Assembly (NCBI RefSeq): GCF_000419585.1
Contig: NZ_ATTH01000001.1
Coordinates: 952,005-1,016,004, forward strand
Length of the DNA stretch: 64,000 nt
Direction: 5' to 3'
Source: Salisaeta longa DSM 21114
GTDB taxonomy: Bacteria > Bacteroidota > Rhodothermia > Rhodothermales > Salinibacteraceae
Made by a program: the position numbers and the translations under genes. The notes below the pieces were generated by a model. The model saw only the letters and a program-made list of their open reading frames with translations. It had not been told where the DNA came from and did not search any database. This document shows, in pieces, positions 56,655 through 64,000 of the stretch (positions are counted from its first letter, which is position 1; each line of letters opens with the position of its first letter).

Positions 56655-56683
56655 CAACATAGGGGGGGTCATGAAAGATGCAA
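56655..56683 (-). promoter_or_regulatory. Candidate asnA promoter
   Basis: On the minus strand TTG (56683-56681) is followed 19 bases later by TATGTTG (56661-56655). This fits the Bacteroidota -33 TTG / -7 TAnnTTTG pattern. The start site would fall a few bases before the leader ATG at 56645, giving an almost leaderless peptide mRNA. Confidence 0.5.
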
Positions 56684-56704
56684 GGAGATGACCCAAAAAG
56701 TTTG

Positions 56705-56890
56705 AGATGGGCTTTTATTTGCTCTGGATCCCGGTATTTACTCTGGATCCCGGATCGGGGTCCGGGATGACTTGTGCGGGATGAGGCCCGGAATGACGTG
56801 GATGGGGGAGCGTATGGGCGCGGGTTAGGTCGGCATCTGGCTTATTTACTTTGCCTGTCATCCTGAACGTGATTTAGGATCCAGGACGGG
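56705..56890. repeat. Second dispersed-repeat type (GGATCC-containing)
   Basis: CTCTGGATCCCGG occurs twice within 30 bp (56720s and 56740s). A CCCGGA/TCCGGG inverted pair and GTCATCCTGAACGTGATTTA then GGATCCAGGAC follow. This kind of CTGGATCCCGG/TGTCATCCTGAA block recurs in many bacterial genomes as an intergenic repeat. No gene is seen in 56646-57018. Confidence 0.55.
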
Positions 56891-56964
56891 GCATCAAGGC
56901 GCAAGACCTTCAGCTGGACGACGAGTACGCCCCTTTCCTTCGCGGTTGATTTGTAAACGGGGCG
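56891..56964 (+). repeat. Second copy of the phoD 3' end, before folC
   Basis: This is the 74-bp partner of 55113-55186. It carries a stop-mutated copy of the last phoD codons and the following GGTTGATTTGTAAACGGGGC, and lies about 55 bp upstream of folC. With the folC fragment after phoD it marks both ends of the asnA-bearing block. Confidence 0.9.
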
Positions 56965-57018
56965 CTCGCTGCTTATTGTGCAAGCAGCCGCGATCCGTTT
57001 CCGTTACGCCTCCCATCT

Positions 57019-58317
57019 ATGACCGTCGACGCTGCGCTCGCTCTGCTGCATGACCTTCCCCGGTACGCCGGCGAGGCCGATGCTGCCTACAAGCCGGGGC
57101 TGGAGCGCATGCACGCGCTGCTGGATGCCATGGGAAACCCACACGAGCAGCTGCGCTGCGTGCACGTAGCGGGCACCAACGGCAAGGGCTCGGTAGCCTC
57201 GATGATTGCGGCCATTGCCACCGCGCACGGCCACCGCACGGGCCTCCACACGTCGCCGCACCTCGCCCACGTAACCGAGCGCATGCGCGTGGACGGCACC
57301 CCGGCGCCGCCCGAATGGCTGGCGCAGGCCTTCGCAGCCCATCAGTCGGCAATTGCTGATATTCAGCCGAGTTTTTTTGAGGCCACCGTGGCGCTTAGCT
57401 TCCGCTACTTTGCCGAGGAAGCGGTCGACTGGGCGGTGATCGAGGTGGGGCTGGGCGGCCGCCTGGACGCCACAAACGTGATCACCCCGGCGCTCGCGCT
57501 CATCACCACGGTGTCGCTGGAGCACACTGCCATCTTGGGCGACACGCTCGGCGCCATCGCCCGCGAAAAAGCAGGCATCATCAAACCCGGCGTGCCGGTG
57601 CTCAGCGGCGTGGCCCCGCCCGAGGCGCGCGCGGCCATCGAGGCGCAGGCCCACGCACAAGACGCCCCGCTGCACCACCTGCACGACGAGGTCGAGTGGG
57701 CGGCGCACGCGGGCGACGGCCTAGGCACCACGTTTGACTGCTGGACGCCGCTTCGGCATTACGAGCGCCTTCGCCTGCCGCTCTCGGGTCCGCATCAGCA
57801 GATGAACGCGGCGCTCGCGGTACGGGCGGCCGAGCTGCTGTTCGATCCGCCGGACGAAACGGCCCTGCGCACCGGCTTGGATGACGTACGGAAGCTCGCG
57901 GGCCTGCGGGGGCGGTTCGATGTGATCTGCTCGGCCCCGCTGGTGGTCATGGACGTGGCCCACAACGCAGCAAGCATTGCCGCCACGCTCTCCACCGTCG
58001 CCCCGATCATCGCGGGCCGCGGGCGGCGTCTGCACGTGCTGCTGGGCCTTCTGCGCGACAAAGACGCCGCCTCCATTGCGCGGCTCCTGCGCGCCTTCAA
58101 CACCACCGTCACGCCCCTCATCCTCTCGTCCGAGCGCGCCTTGTCGGCCGAGGCGCTGCGGACCCGCCTCGACGCCCACAACGTTCCGACCACGCCGCCG
58201 GCCACCGTGGCCCGCGGCATCAAGGCCTTTCTACGCAACGCAAGCCCCAACGACGGCCTGCTCGTCACCGGGTCGCACCACGTGGTGAGCGCCGTTCCCG
58301 ATCTGCTGACCCTGTAG
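57019..58317 (+). CDS. folC: Bifunctional folylpolyglutamate/dihydrofolate synthase
   Basis: FolC adds glutamate to dihydropteroate and polyglutamylates folates. The 432-residue Mur-ligase-type protein has VHVAGTNGKGSVASMIA (P-loop, about 48-58), HTSPHLAHVTERMRVDG, ATVALSFRYFAEE, VIEVGLGGRLDATNVI (metal-binding) and MDVAHNAASI in the C-domain. It ends 7 bp before the ArsA-like gene. A 57-bp part (57826-57882) is copied beside phoD. Confidence 0.93.
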   Translation: MTVDAALALLHDLPRYAGEADAAYKPGLERMHALLDAMGNPHEQLRCVHVAGTNGKGSVASMIAAIATAHGHRTGLHTSPHLAHVTERMRVDGTPAPPEWLAQAFAAHQSAIADIQPSFFEATVALSFRYFAEEAVDWAVIEVGLGGRLDATNVITPALALITTVSLEHTAILGDTLGAIAREKAGIIKPGVPVLSGVAPPEARAAIEAQAHAQDAPLHHLHDEVEWAAHAGDGLGTTFDCWTPLRHYERLRLPLSGPHQQMNAALAVRAAELLFDPPDETALRTGLDDVRKLAGLRGRFDVICSAPLVVMDVAHNAASIAATLSTVAPIIAGRGRRLHVLLGLLRDKDAASIARLLRAFNTTVTPLILSSERALSAEALRTRLDAHNVPTTPPATVARGIKAFLRNASPNDGLLVTGSHHVVSAVPDLLTL

Positions 58318-58324
58318 CCCGCCT

Positions 58325-59533
58325 ATGCTGCCCCGCGCTGACGCCCCCAACCTTCCGGACGACGCCCCGCGCATCTTGCTCTTTACCGGAAAGGGCGGTG
58401 TCGGGAAAACGACCTGTGCGGCCGCCACGGCCCTCCACGCCGCCCGCGCGGGCTACAAAACGCTCGTGCTGTCCTCCGACCCGGCGCACAGCCTGGCCGA
58501 TGCCCTCGACTGCGACCTCGGCCCCGAGGCGCGCACCGTAGCGCCCAACCTCTACGCGCAAGAGGTGGACCTGTACTACTCGATGCGCAAGTACTGGGGC
58601 TCGATGCGCGAGCTGATGCTTACGGTCTTTCGGTGGCAGGGCGTAGAGCAAGTGGCCGCCGAGGAGCTGGCCGCCCTGCCCGGCATGAACGAAGGCTCGG
58701 TGCTGCTGTGGCTGGAGCAGGCCGCCCGCGAGGACGACTACGACCTGATTGTGGTCGACAGCGCGCCCACCGGCGAAACGCTTACGCTACTCACGCTGCC
58801 GCAGGTGACGCGGTGGTGGCTCGCCAACGCATTCCCTTTTCAAAAGTGGGCGTTTAAGTCCGTGGGGTTTGGCGTGCGCAAAACAACCGGCATCCCGCTG
58901 GACAAAGGCTACGACGAGCTGGAGGCTATCTTCGACAAGCTGGAACGCGTGCGTGCGCTGCTGTCAGACCGCGCCGTCACGTCTATTCGCCTGGTGATGA
59001 ATCCCGAAAAGATGGTCATTCAGGAGGCCCGGCGGGCCTACACGTACCTTCAGCTGTACGATTATGGCGTCGACAGCGTGATTGTAAACCGCGTGTTGCC
59101 AACCGACGACATCCCCGACGGGTCGTTCTTCCACCGCTACGTAACCGCCCAGCGCGACTACCTGGAGGAGATTGAACGCAGCTTTGCGCCGCTGCCGGTG
59201 CTGCGCGTGCCGCACCAGGGCGCCGAGGTGTTTGGCATGGAACGCCTTGCACCGCTTGCCGAGGGCCTCTACGACGGCCGCGCCCCCACCGACGTGTTCT
59301 TCGATGAGCCGACGTACGTGGTGGAAGAACGCGACGACACCTACGAGGTCCGCATCCGCCTGCCCTTTGCCGATACAGCGACGGTGAGCGCCCAGCAGTT
59401 TGGCGACGAGTTGGTGGTGCAGGTGGCCAATCAGCGCAGAAATTATACATTGCCCAATTTCCTTCGTTATTATACGTTAACCCGCAGCTTTTGGCGCGAC
59501 GGGTGGTTGCACGCGCGCTTCGCGGCTGCGTAA
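58325..59533 (+). CDS. ArsA/Get3-family ATPase with C-terminal HSP20-like domain
   Basis: The 402-residue protein has an N-terminal deviant Walker A (LLFTGKGGVGKTTCAAA, about 21-36), a switch region (LIVVDSAPTGETLTLL) and the Get3-like FKSVGFGVRKTTG. A fused alpha-crystallin/HSP20-like C-domain follows (about 320-402, YVVEERDDTYEVRIRLPF). This architecture is common in Chlorobi and Bacteroidota. Despite the arsA label, no arsenite pump gene is present, and a tail-anchored-protein or envelope role is more likely. It is co-directional with folC and HMG-CoA reductase. Confidence 0.85.
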   Translation: MLPRADAPNLPDDAPRILLFTGKGGVGKTTCAAATALHAARAGYKTLVLSSDPAHSLADALDCDLGPEARTVAPNLYAQEVDLYYSMRKYWGSMRELMLTVFRWQGVEQVAAEELAALPGMNEGSVLLWLEQAAREDDYDLIVVDSAPTGETLTLLTLPQVTRWWLANAFPFQKWAFKSVGFGVRKTTGIPLDKGYDELEAIFDKLERVRALLSDRAVTSIRLVMNPEKMVIQEARRAYTYLQLYDYGVDSVIVNRVLPTDDIPDGSFFHRYVTAQRDYLEEIERSFAPLPVLRVPHQGAEVFGMERLAPLAEGLYDGRAPTDVFFDEPTYVVEERDDTYEVRIRLPFADTATVSAQQFGDELVVQVANQRRNYTLPNFLRYYTLTRSFWRDGWLHARFAAA

Positions 59534-59562
59534 CGCCACGATCCTTCCTTTTTCCGACCGCT

Positions 59563-61110
59563 ATGTTCGTTCCTACCGCGCTTCTTAAGCAGCTTTACAC
59601 CTTCAATAGCCTCGAAAATACCGATCAGGGGGTGCAGTTTTCGATCAAGAACCGGCTGACCGATGCCACGCTAACCGAGCTGCTCCGCGTGAAGATTGCC
59701 GGCACGCCGGTTCCGCTCGACGACCTGCAGCTTATCACGGGCGACGGGGACGTCTACGAACCCGGCGACATCTCCAAGAGTCAGCCGCTCGACTTTCCGC
59801 TGCGGCGCACCATGACGGTTGTGGCGCGGGGCATTGGGCCGCTGGAGCCCGGCAAGTATGGCGTCGAACTCGCCTTTCGGAGCAAGCCGTTTGGCAAGCT
59901 CGACTTTGCCGTTGAGGATGCCATCACCGAAGACGACGATTCGTTGCCGCGCATTCCCCGGAGCAGCGAGGACGACTACAGCGAAGCCATCATCAAGGAG
60001 CGCCAACACTTTGCTGAGGACTTTACCGGAAAGGCGCTGGAGCATGTAAAGCACTACTCGTACGATCCGCACAGCACGAAGGGAAACATAGAGAACTTCG
60101 TTGGCAGCGCCCAAATTCCACTGGGCTTAGCCGGTCCCCTCACCGTGAACGGCGAGCACGCGCAGGGCGACTTCCTCATTCCGCTGGCCACTTCAGAAGG
60201 CACGTTGGTGGCCTCTTACAACCGCGGCATCAAACTGTGCAACCTCAGCGGCGGCATCAAAGCCACGGTGGTGGCCGATTGCATGCAGCGCGCCCCGGTG
60301 TTTGTCTTCAACGACGCCCGCGAAACCCGCGACTTCGTGCAGTGGGTACGCGCCCACATGGATACCATCCGCGAGGAGGCCGAGGCCACCTCCAGCGTGG
60401 CGAAGCTGCTCTACATCGACGAGTTTCAGTCGAACCGCTTTGCCTACCTTCGCTTCAACTATGAAACCGGCGACGCGGCCGGGCAAAATATGGTGGGCCG
60501 GGCCACGTTTGCCGCCTGCGGCTGGATCATCGATGCCTACCCGAAGCCCATCCAGCATTTCTACCTCGAATCAAACTTCGCGACCGACAAGAAAGCCTCG
60601 CAGGTCAACGTGATGCGCACCCGCGGCAAGCGCGTAACCGCCGAGGCCGTCATCGACCGCGACGTGCTCATCCAAACCATGCGTGTGGAGCCCGAGAGCC
60701 TGCACTACCACTGCAACGTGGCCACCGTAGGCGCTTTTCTGTCGGGCGCTCACAACAACGGCGCCCACTCGCCCAACGCCATCACGGCAATGTTCATTGC
60801 CACCGGGCAGGACGTGGCCAACGTATCGGAGTCGTCGGCCGGCGTGCTTTACTCTGAACTCACCGACGACGGCGACCTGTACGTCTCGCTCACCATTCCG
60901 TCGCTCATCGTGGCCACGTATGGCGGCGGCACCGGGCTCGCCACGCAACGCGAGTGCCTGGAGCTGATGGGGTGCTACGGCAAGAACAAGGTGAAGAAGT
61001 TTGCCGAGATTGTAGCCAGCGTGGCGCTGGCCGGCGAGCTCTCGCTCGGGTCAGCCATCTCGTCGTCGGACTGGGTCTCCAGCCACGAATCGTACGGCCG
61101 CAACCGGTAG
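59563..61110 (+). CDS. HMG-CoA reductase with extra N-terminal domain
   Basis: The 515-residue protein reduces HMG-CoA to mevalonate, a step to isoprenoids and carotenoids. Catalytic blocks: VGSAQIPLGLAGPL and PLATSEGTLVASYNRG (Glu), FATDKKASQVN (Lys), IATGQDVANVSES (Asp), ATYGGGTGLATQREC and a C-terminal SSHESYGRNR (His), all class I-like. Residues 1-115 are an additional beta-rich domain (FSIKNRLTDATL ... VARGIGPLEPGKYGVELAF) not needed for catalysis. The gene is 29 bp after the ArsA-like gene, which is the only likely transcript partner. Confidence 0.9.
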   Translation: MFVPTALLKQLYTFNSLENTDQGVQFSIKNRLTDATLTELLRVKIAGTPVPLDDLQLITGDGDVYEPGDISKSQPLDFPLRRTMTVVARGIGPLEPGKYGVELAFRSKPFGKLDFAVEDAITEDDDSLPRIPRSSEDDYSEAIIKERQHFAEDFTGKALEHVKHYSYDPHSTKGNIENFVGSAQIPLGLAGPLTVNGEHAQGDFLIPLATSEGTLVASYNRGIKLCNLSGGIKATVVADCMQRAPVFVFNDARETRDFVQWVRAHMDTIREEAEATSSVAKLLYIDEFQSNRFAYLRFNYETGDAAGQNMVGRATFAACGWIIDAYPKPIQHFYLESNFATDKKASQVNVMRTRGKRVTAEAVIDRDVLIQTMRVEPESLHYHCNVATVGAFLSGAHNNGAHSPNAITAMFIATGQDVANVSESSAGVLYSELTDDGDLYVSLTIPSLIVATYGGGTGLATQRECLELMGCYGKNKVKKFAEIVASVALAGELSLGSAISSSDWVSSHESYGRNR

Positions 61111-61143
61111 CGCGTAACCGGCAGCCCGGCGCCCGCTTGCTTC

Positions 61144-62241
61144 CTAGCGCTGCCGGTAGCGTGCGAGGCGACGCCGCGTCTTGCCTACCGATGTCGGCTC
61201 TTCTTCGGGCGGGGTGAGCTCGCCCCGAAGATTCTTTTGCATCAGGGCGGCAACGCGATCGGTGGAGTGGCCCTGCTCGAACAGGTAGTACAGCTTCGCA
61301 AGGGCCGCCTCGGTGGTCATGTCGTACCCGCTCACCACGCCGGCGTCCAGCAGGGCCCGCCCGGTGGCGTAGAGCTCCAGGTCGGCCGTGCCGTAGAGCG
61401 GCTGGGTGACATCCACAATGACGACGCCGCGGGCCGTGGCCTCGCGCAGCGCCTCCAAAAAATCGGTGTTGGCGTGCGGGGCATTGCCCGAGCCGTAGCA
61501 CTCCAGCACCACGCCCTGCACCGGCGGGGCCAGTACGTTGGCAAGGTAGCGTGCTTCCAGGCCCGGAAAGAGCCGAAACGCGGCCACGGTGGCATCGCCC
61601 AGTGCCGTAACCGCGGGCGCCGTGTCGTCGGGCGATGGCCCCTCGGGCGAGCGCGGGCGCAGGGCTTCGGACGCAATCTCGATATTGATGCCCGCCGTGC
61701 CCACCGGCGGCACGTTGGGCGAGTCGAAAGCCGCAAACGCATCGGCATTCACCTTCGTGACGCGGTTGCCGCGGTACAGGCGGTCGTTAAAGTGCAGAAA
61801 AACCCCCGCGAGGCGCGCGGCATACTGTTCCAGCAACAGCAACGCCGTGAGCAGATTGCCTTGCGCGTCGTTGCGGGTTTCCGCCAGGGGAATCTGCGAC
61901 CCGGTGAGTACCACGGGCTTATCGAGCGGATCGAGCATAAACGACAGGGCCGACGACGTAAACGCCATCGTGTCGGTCCCGTGCACCACCAAAAAGCCGT
62001 CGTAGGCCGCATAGGCGTCGCGGATGGTTTCCGCGATGCGCAGCCAGTCGCGCGGCGCCATGTTCGCGCTGTCGAGCAGCGGATCGAACGCATGCACCTC
62101 AAACGCCGGCATGCCATCGCTCTGAAACGGCGGAAGCGCTTCGATTTGCGCCTGTAAGTAGCCGGGCACCGGGGCATAGCCCTGTGCCGTTTTCTTCATC
62201 CCGATGGTGCCGCCGGTGTACACGATGAGAATGCGCGCCAT
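61144..62241 (-). CDS. ansA: L-asparaginase, type I
   Basis: It hydrolyses asparagine to aspartate and ammonia. The 365-residue protein shows IVYTGGTIGMKK (Thr nucleophile, about 8-18), FLVVHGTDTMAFTSSAL (second Thr-Asp motif), VVLTGSQIPLAETRNDA and VVLECYGSGNAPH. There is no signal peptide, so it acts in the cytoplasm. ATG 62241 gives MARILIVYTGG; the upstream extension is repeat-like. It is convergent with HMG-CoA reductase and divergent from copZ. Confidence 0.93.
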   Translation of the reverse strand: MARILIVYTGGTIGMKKTAQGYAPVPGYLQAQIEALPPFQSDGMPAFEVHAFDPLLDSANMAPRDWLRIAETIRDAYAAYDGFLVVHGTDTMAFTSSALSFMLDPLDKPVVLTGSQIPLAETRNDAQGNLLTALLLLEQYAARLAGVFLHFNDRLYRGNRVTKVNADAFAAFDSPNVPPVGTAGINIEIASEALRPRSPEGPSPDDTAPAVTALGDATVAAFRLFPGLEARYLANVLAPPVQGVVLECYGSGNAPHANTDFLEALREATARGVVIVDVTQPLYGTADLELYATGRALLDAGVVSGYDMTTEAALAKLYYLFEQGHSTDRVAALMQKNLRGELTPPEEEPTSVGKTRRRLARYRQR

Positions 62242-62396
62242 AAGCAGATGCTGTGGTGGACAAGAGCTTTCGCGCCACAAGATAGCGGGCCGCGGTTGGC
62301 GATTGCAACGCGCTTGCGTCCGCTTTCAACGAAACAATTCGCCCCCCAAGCGGGGTATTTCCGATCCACAAGCTATAGATCCTCCTGCAGCATTCC

Positions 62397-62618
62397 ATGA
62401 AGGAAGAAACGCTAATCATTGAAGGCATGCATTGCGACCACTGCGTGAGCGCAGTGCGCGATGCCCTCGAAAACGTCAAAGGGCTGACGGTACAGACCGT
62501 AAACGTTGGCTCGGCCAAGGTGCAGTACGATCCATCGGCAGTATCGGGCGATGCGCTTGCCCAGATCATAAGCGACGCCGGCTACACCCTCACCGACCGT
62601 ACCCCAGCGGCTGCTTAG
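62397..62618 (+). CDS. copZ: Copper chaperone CopZ (HMA domain)
   Basis: The 73-residue protein has the metal-binding loop GMHCDHCVSAVRDAL (C-x-x-C at residues 13-16) and a complete ferredoxin-like HMA fold. It delivers Cu(I) to P-type ATPases or regulators. The divergent gap to ansA holds its promoter. It lies 40 bp before the DUF411 gene, another metal-linked protein. Confidence 0.92.
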   Translation: MKEETLIIEGMHCDHCVSAVRDALENVKGLTVQTVNVGSAKVQYDPSAVSGDALAQIISDAGYTLTDRTPAAA

Positions 62619-62658
62619 CACCGGCGCTGCATACTTTTTTCATGACGCTGCACCCTAT

Positions 62659-63159
62659 ATGTCTACGTTTCCAACATCCGCTACGTACGTAAAAGTCTTT
62701 GGCATTGGGCTGGTCTTGGCCGCCCTGGGCTTGGGCGGCTACACCTGGTGGCAGCAAGCCACTGCAGCCGAGGCCCCCGCCGACGCGCCCACGATAACCG
62801 TGTACAAAAGCCCCACCTGCACGTGCTGCGGCAAATGGGTGGACTACCTGAAGGCCAACGACTGGCCGGTTGAGGTGAAGACGCGCCCGAATGTGCAGCC
62901 GACCAAGCAGCGCCTGGGCGTGCCCCGCGGGCTGCGCTCGTGCCACACCGCCACGGTGGGCAATTACGTGCTGGAAGGACACGTGCCCGCCCCCGAAATC
63001 AAGAAACTGCTGGCCGAGAAGCCCAACGTGCGCGGCCTTACCGTGCCGGGGATGCCCGTCGGTTCGCCGGGCATGGAAGGGCCCAACCCGGACCCGTACA
63101 ACGTGGTCGCGTTTCTGCCGGACGGCCGCTCGTACATCTTTACCAAGCACCAGCCGTGA
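62659..63159 (+). CDS. DUF411 periplasmic metal-binding protein
   Basis: The 166-residue protein has an N-terminal membrane/signal segment (FGIGLVLAALGLGGYTWW) followed by the DUF411 core. YKSPTCTCCGKWVDYLKAND carries the Cys pair plus a third Cys; GLRSCHTATVGNYVLEGHVP and GLTVPGMPVGSPGME complete it. DUF411 proteins are linked to copper or other metal resistance. Its stop overlaps the lptC start (TGATG). Confidence 0.88.
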   Translation: MSTFPTSATYVKVFGIGLVLAALGLGGYTWWQQATAAEAPADAPTITVYKSPTCTCCGKWVDYLKANDWPVEVKTRPNVQPTKQRLGVPRGLRSCHTATVGNYVLEGHVPAPEIKKLLAEKPNVRGLTVPGMPVGSPGMEGPNPDPYNVVAFLPDGRSYIFTKHQP

Positions 63160-63728
63160 TGCGACAGGCCTTGCTGTGCGGCCTTGGAGTGCTCCTTTGC
63201 ATCGGCTGCCGACGCGCGCCTTCGAACGCCCCGCGCGCCGGTACTACGGCCGACTCCCTTCGCGGCCCGCGTCCTACGTTCGTGAGCTACGACGTGTCGC
63301 TCCTCCTCGAAACCGGCGACCGTCCGCGCGCTCGTATTCGCGCCGCCCGCATGGCCCAGTACGAATTTGAAGACAGCACCTACGCCGTCTTCACCGCCCC
63401 CGACACGCAGCGCGTACGCACCACGGTGTTCAACACGCGCGGCGATTCGTCGGCCGTCATCCACGCCGACAGCATTCGCTACTACAGCGAGGACAAGCGC
63501 GCGGAGGCCTTTGGCGCGGTGGTGGTGCGCACGGTAGACAACAAGCGCTTGTACACCGAGCACCTCACGTGGCAACAGGAAGACCGTCAGATACGAACGC
63601 GCCGCTTCGTCCGTATTGTGACGCCCACCGAGCGCGTGCAGGGCAACGGGCTGGTGGCCGATGAAACGCTCGATTCGTACCGCCTGGGTCGCTTTTCTGC
63701 CGCCGTTGACGTGGAGGATGATGCGTAG
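63159..63728 (+). CDS. lptC: LptC-like LPS export periplasmic lipoprotein
   Basis: The 189-residue protein has a lipobox LLCIGC at 12-17 and an OstA/LptC-type beta-jellyroll: YDVSLLLETGDRPRARIRAA, VRTTVFNTRGDSSAVIHADS and AEAFGAVVVRTVDNKRLYTEHL. LptC bridges the LptBFG transporter and LptA. It overlaps the DUF411 stop by TGATG and the next gene by 8 bp, so it is part of a tight operon with lptA. Confidence 0.85.
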   Translation: MRQALLCGLGVLLCIGCRRAPSNAPRAGTTADSLRGPRPTFVSYDVSLLLETGDRPRARIRAARMAQYEFEDSTYAVFTAPDTQRVRTTVFNTRGDSSAVIHADSIRYYSEDKRAEAFGAVVVRTVDNKRLYTEHLTWQQEDRQIRTRRFVRIVTPTERVQGNGLVADETLDSYRLGRFSAAVDVEDDA

Positions 63729-64000
63729 CCTGCTATTTGCTTTCTTTTGGTGCTGCGCAGCGGTCCCCGTAGCGGCCCAACCCGCGACCACCGACACCTC
63801 GCGCGTGTTTGTGCAGGCGGACTCGCTGGTCTCTGGCACGCGCGCCGGGCAACGCATCCAGGAGCTCTTTCGGAACGTACGCGTGCGCCAAGACAGCACG
63901 ATCGTAACGTCGCGGCATGCCCTTCGCTACCTGTCCGAGCGCGTGATTCGCTTCGATGAGAACGTGGTGATTTACGAACGCGGCGACACGCTGCGCGCCG
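63721..64000 (+). CDS. lptA: LptA/OstA-like protein, N-terminal part (cut by window end)
   Basis: ATG 63721 overlaps the lptC stop (ATGCGTAG). The visible 93 residues begin MRSLLFAFFWCCAAVPVAAQ, a signal peptide. They continue VFVQADSLVSGTRAGQRIQE and NVRVRQDSTIVTSRHALRYL, the OstA-like strand pattern (a non-repeating beta-jellyroll with QDST/VTS motifs) that carries lipopolysaccharide across the periplasm. The C-terminus lies beyond 64000, so LptA and a longer OstA/LptD-like protein cannot be told apart. Confidence 0.82.
   Translation, partial: MRSLLFAFFWCCAAVPVAAQPATTDTSRVFVQADSLVSGTRAGQRIQELFRNVRVRQDSTIVTSRHALRYLSERVIRFDENVVIYERGDTLRA

Noticed and set aside
58325-59533. Arsenic-resistance ATPase
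   Set aside because: No arsenite transporter or regulator nearby, and the HSP20-fused form is typical of Get3-like proteins.

Overview
The window is a high-GC bacterial chromosome segment. It most likely comes from a halophilic member of the Rhodothermia (Salinibacter-like Bacteroidota). This is inferred from the Asp/Glu-rich proteins, a short RpoD without region 1.1, a protein with a type IX secretion sorting domain, a class I HMG-CoA reductase, a Get3/ArsA-HSP20 ATPase and frequent lipoprotein signals. No rRNA or tRNA genes were seen.

Layout. 1-3225: gene debris and repeats (C-terminal remnants of an Omp85 protein and an FtsX/MacB-type permease, one intact TolB-like lipoprotein, a dispersed-repeat cluster). 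3226-7919: acyl-CoA synthetase, three unrecognised proteins and a GIY-YIG protein. 7946-19266 (minus strand): WYL regulator, a RelE-like/UvrD-helicase/solenoid fusion, prfB with its programmed frameshift, an aminotransferase, maf, lnt, a TlpA-like thioredoxin, a stand-alone sigma-region-4 mini-protein and rpoD. 19493-22089: GH3-family enzyme and folP. 22390-28231: a compact operon (small membrane protein, Tat-signal protein, GMC oxidoreductase, asparagine-synthase-like protein) followed by two GT2 glycosyltransferases. 28139-36010 (minus): a T9SS cargo protein, an NDH-2-like flavoprotein, MoxR and three consecutive parvulin-type foldases. 36262-41128: gltX and acnA, separated by repeats.

41256-51056 is a CRISPR-Cas locus. 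It holds a cas4 scrap, a nine-repeat array transcribed leftward, and a rightward WYL regulator, WCX mini-protein, cas6, a RAYT transposase gene broken by one in-frame TGA, cas5, cas8, cas7 and cas3. Cas1 and cas2 are absent, so the module looks competent for interference but not for adaptation.

51196-64000: MerR, TspO, PH-domain and NTF2-like proteins, PhoD, then asnA (minus). These are followed by folC, ArsA/Get3, HMG-CoA reductase, asparaginase (minus), CopZ, a DUF411 protein, and lptC and lptA (the last cut by the window end).

The strongest new signal lies upstream of asnA. A 48-codon leader peptide carries ten Asn codons within 19 residues. It is followed by a strong intrinsic terminator, and its last codons can pair with the terminator's 5' arm. 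This is a textbook layout for ribosome-mediated attenuation responding to Asn-tRNA. The asnA block is also flanked by reciprocal partial duplications of phoD and folC, which marks it as a rearranged or inserted segment.
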